From contig NZ_JAQUVZ010000011.1 of assembly GCF_028693135.1 (NCBI RefSeq), positions 40,945 to 104,944 on the forward strand: DNA of 64,000 bases. The letters are read 5' to 3'. Source of the stretch: Methanosarcina sp. Its GTDB lineage: Archaea; Halobacteriota; Methanosarcinia; Methanosarcinales; Methanosarcinaceae. A program made the position numbers and the translations under genes. This document shows positions 25,496 through 35,108 of the stretch, one piece after another. The first letter of the stretch is position 1, and each line of letters starts with the position of its first letter. The notes beneath the pieces were generated by a model that saw only the letters and a list, made by a program, of their open reading frames with translations, was not told where the DNA came from and made no database searches.

Positions 25496-27880
25496 ATGAC
25501 AGGCGATATTCTCTTAACCGATAATGAATTATCTGATAATCAGCCAGTGCAAAAGACACTTGACGGGCTCTCCACCTCTTCCCTCCCCAAAAAAGACCAG
25601 TTATCTGATAATCAGCCAGTGCAAAAAACACTTGATGGGCTGTCTGTCTCTCCCCTCCCCAAAGTCAGGACAACCGAAGGTTTCATTCTTAACTGGGACA
25701 GGAATATTATTGTAAGCCAGCTCCTGAAAGAAACAAAATTAAGTGAAATCTTCTACAACAAGCCTGCAATCACAAAAGAAGAAGCCGTTGATATTGCAAA
25801 AGAAGCGGAAAGAATTATCCGAAAGATGAATCTCAAGTTCCTTTCAGGACCTCTTATCCGGGAAATAGTCAACAATATTCTTCTTGACAGGGGACGCGTA
25901 GAATGGAGAAATATAATGACAAGGGTCGGGGCTTCGGTCTACGATGCCTACGAAATAGACTCCGGATACGGCTTTGGGGCAAACGATAATGCAAACCAGC
26001 TGAACAATGCTGAGACATCCCACAAAAGAAAAGCCGACAAAATGTCCAAAGAGCAAAATCTCCTTCTGATGCCAAAAGAGCTTGCCGACCTGCACCTGAA
26101 CGGGGACTTCCATATCCATGACCTCGAATATATGGGCACAAGGCCTTTTTGCCAGGACTGGGACCTCCGCTACTTCTTTTATTATGGGCTGATGCCTGAT
26201 GGATTAGGAGCACAATCAAGTGTTGCAAAACCTGCAAAGAATGCCGAAGTAGCTTTCCTTCATGCTGTAAAGGCAATGGGTTCAGCGCAGACCAACTTTG
26301 CAGGCGGACAGGGCTTTTACAATTTCCTGACCTTTATGGCCCCCTATCTGGAAGGCAAGTCAGAAGTTGAGATCAGACAGCTTATGCAGATGTTCGTCTA
26401 CGAAATGATGCAGATGATGTGCGCAAGAGGCGGACAGACTGTCTTTTCATCCGTGCAGCTTTCCCCTGGGGTCCCAAAGCTCTGGAGAAACATTCCGATT
26501 GTTGCCAGGGGAAAGGTCTGGGACGGTAAGCAGGCTCCCCTCAGGACCTATGGAGAATTCGAAAAAGAGGTCCGGCTTGGGTTCAAAGCCATTATGGATG
26601 TCATGCTTGAAGGAGATGCCTGGGGCAAACCTTTCAGCTTCCCAAAGCCAGAAATCTCTCTCGAACCTGACTTCATGGAAGAAAACGAGGATTTCAACGG
26701 AGCTCACCCCGAACTTCCGACTTACAAAGAGCTTTACAGGATGACCTTTGAACTGGCTGCCAAATTCGGAACTCCCTACTTTGACAACCAGCTTCCCGAG
26801 TACAGGGGTGCAGGAGAAGGAATTTCATGCTACCAGTGCTGTGCCTACCAGTTCTCTTCAAACCCCACCGACGATAAAGACTTCGGGGACAAGCTGCATT
26901 TCAAAGATGGAAGGCATTTCTCCATGGGCTCATGGATGGTCCTATCCTTAAACTGTCCCAGGGCTGCCTACAGGGCTGAATATGATGATGAAAAACTTTT
27001 CACTGAACTCAAGACCCTGATGAACCGGGGTGTGGAAGTTTTTAAGATCAAGCGAAAATGGATGAACAGCCTGATCAAGAAAAACAGGATTCCCTTTGCA
27101 TCCCAGTGTCCCAAGGACCCGACCACCGGAGAAAAAGGGGCAATAGCTGTGGACTTCGATAGCCTTGTGTATACTATTGGAGTAATAGGGATCAATGAGA
27201 TGGTCCAGTACCACACAGGCTACCAGATCCACGAGTCTCCTGTTGCTTATAAGCTTGCCATCCGGGCTATGTTCGAAATGAAAATGCATGCCCAGAAGCT
27301 CTCAAAGGAAAACGGCATGGAAATTGCCCTTGCAAGGACTCCTGCGGAAACTACAGCCCAGCGTTTTGCAGTCTCAGACCTCCTGCACAGGGAATATGCC
27401 GACAAAGCCGAACTTACAATTAAAGGGGACCTGGAAACCGCAAAGAAAGAGTTCAATGAGACCCACGACCTGCCCATTTACTATACCAACGGGACCCATA
27501 TTCCTCCTGGTGCCGATATCTCGCTGCCTGAAAGGATAAAGTATGAGCACACTTTCTTCCCGATCGTAGACGGCGGAAACATCATGCATATCTGGCTTGG
27601 AGAAGGAAAACCGGACCCTGACGGCCTGCAGGAACTTGCCATGCATATAGCAAAAAATACCCAGACTGGATACTTTGCCTTCACAAGGGACATGACCGTA
27701 TGCACTGATGGGGGATATGTAGCCGCCGGCCTGCTTGACAAATGCCCGAAATGCAAATCTGAAAATGTGCAGCACCTCTCAAGGATTACTGGCTATCTCC
27801 AGTCCGTAGAAGGCTGGAACAGAGGCAAGCGCCAGGAACTCCAGGACAGGAAACGCTACAGCACAAGGGAACTCAAATGA
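25496..27880 (+). CDS. nrdD: Anaerobic (class III) ribonucleoside-triphosphate reductase
   Basis: This glycyl-radical enzyme of about 794 residues reduces ribonucleotides to deoxyribonucleotides without oxygen. Key regions are FHIHDLEYMGTRPFCQDWDLR, GGQTVFSSVQLSPGVPKLW, SCYQCCAYQF in the active-site area, and the C-terminal RITGYLQS with the radical glycine. The C-terminal zinc-site region reads VCTDGG...CPKC, so one of the usual four Cys seems replaced by Asp or Gly. ATG 25496 is preferred to ATG 25451, which lacks a ribosome-binding site. The extreme N-terminus contains a 24-residue direct duplication (LSDNQPVQKTLDGLS) ahead of the ATP-cone-like region. It is followed by its activase gene and preceded by a glutaredoxin-like gene. 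Confidence 0.95.
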   Translation: MTGDILLTDNELSDNQPVQKTLDGLSTSSLPKKDQLSDNQPVQKTLDGLSVSPLPKVRTTEGFILNWDRNIIVSQLLKETKLSEIFYNKPAITKEEAVDIAKEAERIIRKMNLKFLSGPLIREIVNNILLDRGRVEWRNIMTRVGASVYDAYEIDSGYGFGANDNANQLNNAETSHKRKADKMSKEQNLLLMPKELADLHLNGDFHIHDLEYMGTRPFCQDWDLRYFFYYGLMPDGLGAQSSVAKPAKNAEVAFLHAVKAMGSAQTNFAGGQGFYNFLTFMAPYLEGKSEVEIRQLMQMFVYEMMQMMCARGGQTVFSSVQLSPGVPKLWRNIPIVARGKVWDGKQAPLRTYGEFEKEVRLGFKAIMDVMLEGDAWGKPFSFPKPEISLEPDFMEENEDFNGAHPELPTYKELYRMTFELAAKFGTPYFDNQLPEYRGAGEGISCYQCCAYQFSSNPTDDKDFGDKLHFKDGRHFSMGSWMVLSLNCPRAAYRAEYDDEKLFTELKTLMNRGVEVFKIKRKWMNSLIKKNRIPFASQCPKDPTTGEKGAIAVDFDSLVYTIGVIGINEMVQYHTGYQIHESPVAYKLAIRAMFEMKMHAQKLSKENGMEIALARTPAETTAQRFAVSDLLHREYADKAELTIKGDLETAKKEFNETHDLPIYYTNGTHIPPGADISLPERIKYEHTFFPIVDGGNIMHIWLGEGKPDPDGLQELAMHIAKNTQTGYFAFTRDMTVCTDGGYVAAGLLDKCPKCKSENVQHLSRITGYLQSVEGWNRGKRQELQDRKRYSTRELK
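25529..25663. repeat. 72-bp in-frame duplication inside nrdD
   Basis: A 63-nt block starting TTATCTGATAATCAGCCAGT at 25529 recurs at 25601 (72-nt period, few mismatches). It duplicates 24 residues near the N-terminus without breaking the frame. Confidence 0.9.
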
Positions 27881-27911
27881 GTCCCCTTAAACTTTTTTAC
27901 GCAACCTAAAA

Positions 27912-28706
27912 ATGGTAACTGCTATGAAGGTAAACTACGCAGGCACTGTCCCGATCTCAACCCTTGACTGGACAGGAAAGGCTGTGGTCACCATCTTTTT
28001 TAGGGGATGCCCTCTTCGCTGCCCTTACTGCCAGAACCATCCGTACCTTGAAGGTCCGGAGCTTGTGGAACTTGACTTTGTGAAAGAGCAGATTAAAAGC
28101 TCGAAACCTTTTGTAAGCGCGGTTGTTTTTTCGGGTGGGGAACCCCTTATGCAGGAGGCTGTTATTCCCCTTGCAGAGTTTGCAAAGAATCTCGGGCTTG
28201 CAGTAGGGGTCCACACAAATGGTTGTTACCCTGAAAGGGCAGCCGAACTGGTTGAGCGAAAACTGGTTGATAAGTTCTTTATCGATGTAAAAGCCCCTCT
28301 TGACGATCCCGAACTTTATGGAAAGGTTGCCGGATGGGAAGCTTATAAAAGGGCAGGTAGTGCCGTTAAAAAGCCTCCGGAAGAGATCACCACAGCCATT
28401 GCAAAAACGATCGAGGTTGCCGATGCCAGCGGCCTGGAACTGGAACTCCGGACAACCGCATTCAGAGGTTTTATCGGAAACGAGAAGGAAATCTCCCTGA
28501 TAGCAGCCTGGATTTCGGAACATATCAAAAACAGAGAGGTTACCTATGTGCTGCAGCAGGGAATTCCGGAACACAGCCTGCAGGAGGAACTCAGGGAAAT
28601 CAGGGTTCTGGAGCGGGAAGAAATTTTGGAACTTGGAAAAATAGCAAAAGGTTTCCTGGAAAAAGTAAGGATCAGGACAAAAGAAGAAGGAGAAGAAAGA
28701 GTCTGA
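27912..28706 (+). CDS. nrdG: Anaerobic ribonucleotide reductase activating protein (radical SAM)
   Basis: This 264-residue radical SAM enzyme should generate the glycyl radical on NrdD. The iron-sulfur motif is CPLRCPYC (CxxxCxxC) near residue 33, followed by VFSGGEPLMQ, the SAM-binding GGE motif. Length and the DWTGKAVVTIFFRGC start are typical of the archaeal activase group related to PflA. It begins 31 nt after nrdD and is surely co-transcribed. Start codons at 27912 and 27924 are both possible; neither has a strong Shine-Dalgarno, so the N-terminus is uncertain by four residues. Confidence 0.92.
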   Translation: MVTAMKVNYAGTVPISTLDWTGKAVVTIFFRGCPLRCPYCQNHPYLEGPELVELDFVKEQIKSSKPFVSAVVFSGGEPLMQEAVIPLAEFAKNLGLAVGVHTNGCYPERAAELVERKLVDKFFIDVKAPLDDPELYGKVAGWEAYKRAGSAVKKPPEEITTAIAKTIEVADASGLELELRTTAFRGFIGNEKEISLIAAWISEHIKNREVTYVLQQGIPEHSLQEELREIRVLEREEILELGKIAKGFLEKVRIRTKEEGEERV

Positions 28707-28752
28707 TATTATCTGGTGCCTGCTATTTACCGATATTTAGTATAATATTTAC

Positions 28753-28784
28753 GGCATTTTACTGGCATTTTACTGGCATTTTAC
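28753..28784. repeat. 11-bp tandem repeat, 3 copies
   Basis: GGCATTTTACT is repeated at 28753, 28764 and 28775 (last copy cut by one base). It lies in the gap of about 560 bp between nrdG and thiL, which otherwise holds no gene. Confidence 0.8.
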
Positions 28785-29086
28785 GGACACTTTTTTCATT
28801 TTTTGCCTGTATTCCGGAACAGATTTTGATCTATTAACCCCTTCATCTTTCCATTAATTTTTATTTTACCAGCTTTTTACAGAAAAAATATGTTTTAGGT
28901 TCAAATGAATTTGAAGTTTACAAAAGTCTTATACGTGCCAAAGCATAAAAGACACTTATCAAACCTTTGTTAAAACCCCTTAAATGGAATTCAATTATCC
29001 TGTACCCGGAAGTGCAGGTATCCCGGAAAGTTTCCCCATAGTTTCTCCGTGATATTCCCTATTGTACTCCTGACAATAATCGAAAA

Positions 29087-29150
29087 CTCCTTTATGCACA
29101 CCACCAAACTTTTGTGTAACCTCCGGGGTTACAAAAATTACATAAAGGAG
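29087..29150 (+). ncRNA. Two-stem RNA candidate in the thiL leader
   Basis: An outer perfect 10-bp stem CTCCTTTATG (29087-29096) / CATAAAGGAG (29141-29150) encloses an inner stem TGTAACC/GGTTACA (29115-29121, 29127-29133). The inner stem can be extended by TTTT/AAAA with a small bulge. It ends about 110 nt before thiL on the coding strand. It does not show the conserved cores of a TPP riboswitch. It may be a cis-regulatory RNA, a small RNA, or an nrdG terminator. Confidence 0.35.
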
Positions 29151-29262
29151 AGAGACTCAGTGCATTTTAACCCGAAGAAGGATACCTATCTATAAAAAGG
29201 AAAGCAAGCAAGAAGGATAGCTAGCAAGAAGGAAAGCAAGCTATCACTTCCAGAAAAGGACC

Positions 29263-30276
29263 ATGAAAGAAACAAAAGTATCTTCAATCGGAGAGCGCGC
29301 TTTAATCTCCCGCTTATCTGAGATTTTCAATGCCCCTGAAGGAAAGGAAAGAGGACAGGAAGGAATCCTTATAGGTGCCGGTTCCGATGACTGTGCCGTC
29401 CTTGACCTGAAAGGTGAAGGCTGTCTGGTTATTACGACTGATATGCTGCACAGGACCACGGACTTTCCGACAGAGATGACCCCATGGCAGATGGGCTGGA
29501 TGTCCGCCGCTGTAAACCTGAGCGATATCGCAGCCATGGGGGCAGAACCAGCAGGGATCCTTATGGCAATAGGCATGCCTGCAGACACTGAAATTGCTTT
29601 TGTAGAGGAACTTGCAAAAGGCATACAGGCATGCGCTGAGTTCTGCGGGACTACTGTTATCGGAGGCGACCTCGATACCCATGCAGAACTGACAATTACA
29701 GGTACGGCTCTGGGAAGAGTCAAAAAAAGCCAGCTCCTCCTGCGAAAAGGGGCAAAGCCCGGAGACCTTGTCTGTGTTACAGGATATACAGGGTCAGCCG
29801 GAGCCGCCCTTAAAGCGATCCAGTCAAAAAAACCTGTTAGTGAAACCGTCCTGAAGGCTCTTTTTGAACCCGTCCCCCGCACCAGAGAAGCCCGGAAACT
29901 GGCTGAGTCGGGTGCAATCACATCCATGATGGATACAAGCGACGGACTTGCTATGTCTCTTTACGACCTTGCCAGGCAGAGTAAAGTAGGTTTCAGGGTC
30001 CGGGAAGATGCCCTTCCTATCCTCCCGGAAGTCAGAGAGTTTGCCTCAGATCCCGGGGAACTGCTGGAACTTGCCCTTTACACAGGTGGAGACTTCGAAC
30101 TCATTTTCACAGTCGACCCTGGACGGCTGAAAAAAGTACAAAATATATGTAACTTGACTATCATAGGGGAATGCACAAAGTACGAAGCGGATATTGTACT
30201 CGAATCCCCGGAATGCAGGCTGACAGCTATAGAGCAGCGGGGATACCAGCAGCTAAAAGCCGAACCGACTGATTAA
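29263..30276 (+). CDS. thiL: Thiamine-monophosphate kinase
   Basis: This 337-residue enzyme phosphorylates thiamine monophosphate to the coenzyme diphosphate. ThiL/PurM-fold motifs are GAGSDDCAVLD, TTDMLHRTTDFP, GWMSAAVNLSDIAAMGAEP, VIGGDLDTHAELTITGTALG and SMMDTSDGLAMSL. The order and spacing are normal. ATG 29263 follows AAAGGA. The gene stands alone, with a possible structured RNA ahead of it. Thiamine diphosphate is needed by the PorABCD complex encoded elsewhere in this window. Confidence 0.94.
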   Translation: MKETKVSSIGERALISRLSEIFNAPEGKERGQEGILIGAGSDDCAVLDLKGEGCLVITTDMLHRTTDFPTEMTPWQMGWMSAAVNLSDIAAMGAEPAGILMAIGMPADTEIAFVEELAKGIQACAEFCGTTVIGGDLDTHAELTITGTALGRVKKSQLLLRKGAKPGDLVCVTGYTGSAGAALKAIQSKKPVSETVLKALFEPVPRTREARKLAESGAITSMMDTSDGLAMSLYDLARQSKVGFRVREDALPILPEVREFASDPGELLELALYTGGDFELIFTVDPGRLKKVQNICNLTIIGECTKYEADIVLESPECRLTAIEQRGYQQLKAEPTD

Positions 30277-30470
30277 CCTTCCTGAATAAACTGATGTTAA
30301 CCCCCCATAAATAAAAGCCTGGAGTGAGATTAAAAAAAATTAAAAATTATTTGCTGATTAAAGTTCACACAACCACAAAAAGAGAGGAAACTTCAGGCTA
30401 AACTAACTAAATTAGTAACTATAAAATTCATAACTATACAAATTATGCACAAGGTTTAGAAGGATAGAAT

Positions 30471-33400
30471 ATGAAAAAAGCTAGTTTACAAATATTTACA
30501 GCAATTCTGGTGCTGGGGCTATTCTGTGGGACTGCAACTGCAGTTCCTGTTATATCAGGAGATGTCACCCCCTCCCAGAATTCTACCGTTACTGGGACGG
30601 TGGGTGCACCTCAAGTGTTCACCGTTCCTTTAAACGAAACAGCTAATGTTATATGGACTGAAAATGGTACGGCCACAACAATAACAACTGATGCAAGCAA
30701 TATTTCAACTCTCAGTCACGTCATACAGTTGGGTTCGTACCAGGTAATAGCAGCAGTAGAAGGCACAGGAGAAACAGTAACCTGGAATGTAGCAGGTACA
30801 GCAGGAGTTCCTGTGATCACTTTATCTGACCCTTCTTCTTCAAGCGTTAGCAATAACGTAGGAGAATCAAGGACATTCACCGCGACTGTGAGCCAGACAT
30901 CGAATATGACATGGGCTCTTGACGGCGTTACTCTTTACACAAACTCGTCTGTAGATTCGTCTTCATATACAAATAGTTCGGCAGTAGCAGGCACACATAC
31001 AATCAAAGTGGATGCGTCGAATGTTAACGGAAATGCAGAATCAAAATCCTGGACATGGACAGTAGGAACAACCGGCGTACCTGTTACTGTTGATCCCTCA
31101 GAAGGGACAATTGAGGTAGCTCAGGGAGGGTCCAAGACTTTCTATGTCAATTCTACAAACGGCCAGAATGTCAACGTAGATTGGCGTGTCAATGACGTGT
31201 CGACGAAAACCGAAACAGGTGTAACTTCCTCTTCATACGAGTTTAAAGGAGATACTACCGGCGAATACAATCTAAAAGCAGTGATCACCGACCCCAACGG
31301 CGTTTATGCTTCATCGACAAAAACATGGACTGTTAAAGTCCAGTCCAAATACTATTCAAGTGGGAACAGGATCTGGGATGAAAGCCTTGGGATGGCCACT
31401 ACATACACATGGACTGCCCAGAGTTACTCAGGCTTCTATTATGACCTTGATACCGGCGTGTCTTCTGAAGAGATGACCATCACGGACATCGGCAGAAACA
31501 TAAATGACGGAGATATCGAGTACAGCACAAAACCTACTGAGACTGAATTTGAATACGGGACGTGGGGCTCGTACCAGGTCATAGGGTTCATGGCGGATAA
31601 ATACTTCGCAGGCTACAGTGATAACACCTCAGTTAGCGGTGTAGACGATGTAAGCCTGATATCCGACGGTATACTTGCCAAGATCCTGATAGACAATGAT
31701 GATAAAGAGTCCGCCTATTCGGGAGACGCCCTTGTACTTGAAGATGGTTATTCCCTGAACATTGTGGAAGTAGATGTTAATGGAAACACCGTCTGGGTCC
31801 AGCTTGAAAAGGACGGAGATGTGGTGGACGATGATTTCATCACCTCCGGACAGGACTACACATATGAAACCGAACTCGGAGAAGCAGAAGACGTACCTAT
31901 AATCATTGCCCATTTCGGCACGGTTTTTGCAGGCGCTGAGACCTCGGCTGTCTTCATACAGGGCCTCTTCCAGGTCTCGGACAACTATGTAGAACTTTCA
32001 AATGGAGATTCCTACGGGGAAATGGAAGTAACATCCCTCAGCAGCAGTGAAATAAAAATGAAGAATGAGGACGATATAAGCCTTGATAAAGGTGACACAA
32101 TCGACCTTATGGGTAAAATACAGATTCAGGTGGCTGATGACAACACACTGCGCTTTGCTCCGGTCCTTGATACCACAGAAGAAGGAACCTACGAACTGCG
32201 CGGAACGGTCTACGATGAAGATGACGACGGGGACTCTCTTCCAACCTGGACGCCCTTCAACTTTGAAGGTTTCTATTACAACATAGATGAGGGAATAGGG
32301 ACCGAACAGCTGAAAATAGAGGAATTAAATGACCGGGAAATCCCCTCAGGAAAATTAGTCTACCAGTCCTCACCCCAACCTGTTGAGTTCGAACATGACG
32401 AGTGGGGCAATTTCACAGTTGTCGGGTTCATGGCAGAAAAATACTTTGCAGGATATCCAGATGATACCGCCGACGGAAAAATTAACGATGTGAGCGTTCT
32501 TTCGGATAATGTCCTTGCCAAAGTCCTTACAGACAGCGATGACAAGGAATCCATGTACTCGGGTTCTGCCCTTGTGCTTGAAGAAGGCTATTCCCTGAAC
32601 ATCCTGGAAGTCGATGTTAATGGAGAAACTGTCTGGGTCCAGCTTGAAAAAGACGGAGACGTGGTAGACGATGATTTCATTACCTCTGGGCAGGACTACA
32701 TCTATGAAACCGAACTCGGAGAAGCAGAAGACGTACCCATAATTATTGTCCATTTCGGTACGGTTTTTGCAGGTGCTGAGACCTCTGCTGTCTTTACACA
32801 GGGCATCTTCCAGATCTCGGATGATTACATTGAAATTAATAATGGAGATGTCTTCGACGAGATGGAGATCTCAACCGTCTCAGAAAGCGGCATCACAATG
32901 AAGAACGATGATGACATCGGACTTGGTGATGACGATACCATTGACATTATGGGTGACATCAAATTCAAGACGGCTGATTCCAACACTCTCAGGTTCTACC
33001 CCTTTGTTGAAGTCGACAGTGAAGGTGGAGCCAGCAAGGCACTCAAGATAAATTTGCCTGATGAGATTATTGTAGGCGACACTTTTGAGATCGAGGTTAC
33101 TGCAGGTAACGAATCGATAGAAGGCGTCACCGTAAATTTCAACGCAGTCAGCGCAGGCAAAACCGATGCAGATGGGATTATTGAGTACACTGCCGAAGAG
33201 GAAGGAACCTTCAAGGTAACCGCAGAAAAGGACGGGTATACCACTGCAAACACGAACGCAAAAGTTATTCCTCCGAAAGAGAAGATGAGCCTCAATATCT
33301 CTCCTGAAACCGTGTATGTGGGAGATACGATTACCATAGAGACCTTAAAAACAATCGGAGGAGACCCGATTGAAGGTGCAAACATCTCAATCGATAGTAA

Positions 33401-33950
33401 AGCCCTGGGAAAAACCAACTCCAATGGAACGATTACGTTCACCACGGAAGAAATCGGAAAAATCAAAATAAGCGCTACCTTAGAGGGCTTCCTTGACAAG
33501 AGCGTTGACGTCAATGTGAAGGACTATGAAGCTATCTTCGAGTTCTCCAACCTGGTAATTGACCCGATAGAGGTCAGAGCCGAAAAGGAAGCAACAATTA
33601 CCATTGATGCCGAAAACACAGGTAATGCTGCAGGGAATTACAGCGTGGAACTGGTTGTGAACGGAAGTTCAGTTGATTCACAGCAGATTTCCCTTGACGT
33701 AGGAGAAAGCACGACAGTAACCTTCGAACACAGTGAAGAGGTACCAGGAACCTATACTGTCGAAGTAGGAGGACAGGAAGCCACCTATACGGTAAAAGAA
33801 AAGTCTTCTCTGCTGATTTATGCCCTGATAACTATTATCCTGTTATTGGGCGGCGGGATAGCTTACATGTTTACCAAAGGCGGCTGGACTATGGCAATGT
33901 TGCAGGCAAAGGTAGATGAACTTATCAAATCAGCAAACCTGAAAAAGTAA
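30471..33950 (+). CDS. S-layer family surface protein with two DUF1608 domains
   Basis: This 1159-residue exported protein has a signal peptide (1 to about 24, ending TATA-VPV). Three Ig-like Ser/Thr-rich repeats follow (about 25-290). Two DUF1608 (Methanosarcinales S-layer) domains lie at about 295-565 and 580-850, each with GFYY.(L/I)D.G and the YFAGY motif. PEGA/CARDB-like beta domains follow (about 855-1115), then a C-terminal transmembrane helix (LLIYALITIILLLGGGIAYMF) and a short basic tail. The core S-layer protein of Methanosarcina has two DUF1608 domains and ends with a similar membrane helix, so this is a longer relative, perhaps an adhesin or S-layer variant. ATG 30471 follows AAGGA. 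A strong terminator lies behind it. Confidence 0.9.
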   Translation: MKKASLQIFTAILVLGLFCGTATAVPVISGDVTPSQNSTVTGTVGAPQVFTVPLNETANVIWTENGTATTITTDASNISTLSHVIQLGSYQVIAAVEGTGETVTWNVAGTAGVPVITLSDPSSSSVSNNVGESRTFTATVSQTSNMTWALDGVTLYTNSSVDSSSYTNSSAVAGTHTIKVDASNVNGNAESKSWTWTVGTTGVPVTVDPSEGTIEVAQGGSKTFYVNSTNGQNVNVDWRVNDVSTKTETGVTSSSYEFKGDTTGEYNLKAVITDPNGVYASSTKTWTVKVQSKYYSSGNRIWDESLGMATTYTWTAQSYSGFYYDLDTGVSSEEMTITDIGRNINDGDIEYSTKPTETEFEYGTWGSYQVIGFMADKYFAGYSDNTSVSGVDDVSLISDGILAKILIDNDDKESAYSGDALVLEDGYSLNIVEVDVNGNTVWVQLEKDGDVVDDDFITSGQDYTYETELGEAEDVPIIIAHFGTVFAGAETSAVFIQGLFQVSDNYVELSNGDSYGEMEVTSLSSSEIKMKNEDDISLDKGDTIDLMGKIQIQVADDNTLRFAPVLDTTEEGTYELRGTVYDEDDDGDSLPTWTPFNFEGFYYNIDEGIGTEQLKIEELNDREIPSGKLVYQSSPQPVEFEHDEWGNFTVVGFMAEKYFAGYPDDTADGKINDVSVLSDNVLAKVLTDSDDKESMYSGSALVLEEGYSLNILEVDVNGETVWVQLEKDGDVVDDDFITSGQDYIYETELGEAEDVPIIIVHFGTVFAGAETSAVFTQGIFQISDDYIEINNGDVFDEMEISTVSESGITMKNDDDIGLGDDDTIDIMGDIKFKTADSNTLRFYPFVEVDSEGGASKALKINLPDEIIVGDTFEIEVTAGNESIEGVTVNFNAVSAGKTDADGIIEYTAEEEGTFKVTAEKDGYTTANTNAKVIPPKEKMSLNISPETVYVGDTITIETLKTIGGDPIEGANISIDSKALGKTNSNGTITFTTEEIGKIKISATLEGFLDKSVDVNVKDYEAIFEFSNLVIDPIEVRAEKEATITIDAENTGNAAGNYSVELVVNGSSVDSQQISLDVGESTTVTFEHSEEVPGTYTVEVGGQEATYTVKEKSSLLIYALITIILLLGGGIAYMFTKGGWTMAMLQAKVDELIKSANLKK

Positions 33951-34003
33951 AAGTAATAGAAAAGCTGAAAAAAAGGAAGTTCAAAGAAAAACGAATTTAA
34001 ATT

Positions 34004-34034
34004 CCCGCGTTAACTGAAAAACGCGGGTTTTTTT
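34004..34034 (+). terminator. Strong terminator after the S-layer gene
   Basis: CCCGCGTT (34004-34011) pairs with AACGCGGG (34020-34027) and is followed at once by a run of T. This is a textbook stem-loop plus T-tract 54 nt after the stop. Confidence 0.75.
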
Positions 34035-34114
34035 CTATTTTTAAAAAAGAGATTCGATTATTCTGTACTCGATTATTCTGTACTTATCCTAAATCTTTAG
34101 GTTTTGCAGGTAGT

Positions 34115-34636
34115 TCACTCCATCTTCTTGATCGCACGTTCGATGGCATCTATCAGGCTGTTCTTCGGGGCGATGGTTGTAACGGGGATGTTCAGGATTT
34201 TTTCCACTGTTGGACCCACAATTGGAGCACATACCAGGGCTTTTGCTCCATCCCTTTCGGCATTTACGGCTGAGATAATTGCTTCTTCCATAGATGTTGC
34301 CGAGTATTCCCTGATGGTGACAAGCTTGCCACCGATCTTTTTCTTTGTCTCAACGATGTTATCGAGCACCGAGCGGGCAGCAATTACGGCGATAAAGTCT
34401 CCACTGTTGGACTCCTTTATTTCACGGATCGTTTTTACTATCTGGCGGAGAGTTTTTATGTTAGGGTCCCGATTACCTGATAGGATCTTATAAAGGGTAC
34501 TCGGAGGGATGCTTGCCTTTTTCGCAAAATCCACAGCAGTCAGATTAAGGTCCTCCTTAATTACAGTGGAAAGTGTTTTCTGAAACACTTCATCGGACTC
34601 GAATGCGGATTTGATGACCTTGTCTGCAACGTTCAT
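34115..34636 (-). CDS. HTH (XRE-like) transcriptional regulator
   Basis: This 173-residue protein has a helix-turn-helix of the lambda-repressor/XRE type in residues about 30-65 (LTAVDFAKKASIPPSTLYKILSG split around the turn). A C-terminal domain (about 80-170) includes GGKLVTIREYSATSMEEAI and ALVCAPIVGPTVEKILNIPVTTIAPK. That domain looks like the sensing domain of archaeal COG1709-type regulators and may bind a small ligand. ATG 34636 has AGAGGT about 10 nt upstream. Its targets are unknown; it converges on the S-layer gene and is divergent from the ABC importer. Confidence 0.78.
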   Translation of the reverse strand: MNVADKVIKSAFESDEVFQKTLSTVIKEDLNLTAVDFAKKASIPPSTLYKILSGNRDPNIKTLRQIVKTIREIKESNSGDFIAVIAARSVLDNIVETKKKIGGKLVTIREYSATSMEEAIISAVNAERDGAKALVCAPIVGPTVEKILNIPVTTIAPKNSLIDAIERAIKKME

Positions 34637-34856
34637 TAAAATTCAACCTCTAATCCTGTAAAAATTTTCAATCGATATAAAGGACTTACGTTTTACAGGA
34701 ATTTTGTTCCTGAATGAGAAATATCTCCAGATGTATTAATACATTTGGGACATAATAGAAAGGCATTTGAGAAACTATATATAGCAAATTTCAAAGAATA
34801 TTAATTCGTAAGAAACTACGATTTATTTTCACGGGAATTGTTCTTTCAAGCAAAAA

Positions 34857-34911
34857 GTCAACTAACCCATGAACTAAAGACTCAGGGGTTTCCTGATGAG
34901 GTTTTATGAAA
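34857..34911 (+). repeat. Dispersed stem-loop repeat, copy B
   Basis: GTCAACTAACCC, an imperfect stem (CCC-TGA/TCA-GGG) and GGTTTCCTGATGAGGTTTTA follow one another in the gap of about 470 bp between the HTH regulator and the ABC importer. It lies about 200 nt before the importer start, in the same orientation. The rest of that gap is AT-rich and has no gene. Confidence 0.6.
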
Positions 34912-35108
34912 GAATGGGATGGAACGGGGGGACGGGACCGGATGGCTTTTCAACAAATTTATAAAAAGTTAACGAAAAATGGTGTAAAAACTTTCAGCTT
35001 TTTCCGAAGAAAACCCGATCCCAGTAGATCTTATTTAGCAGGCAAGATCTATTAGTGCTATATTAGTGTTATTAGTTTTAGAAGAGGCAATTATTGAGGT
35101 GAAGTTTT

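Noticed and set aside
28980..29262. TPP riboswitch ahead of thiL
   Set aside because: The conserved core motifs of the TPP aptamer are not visible; only a two-stem structure is supported.
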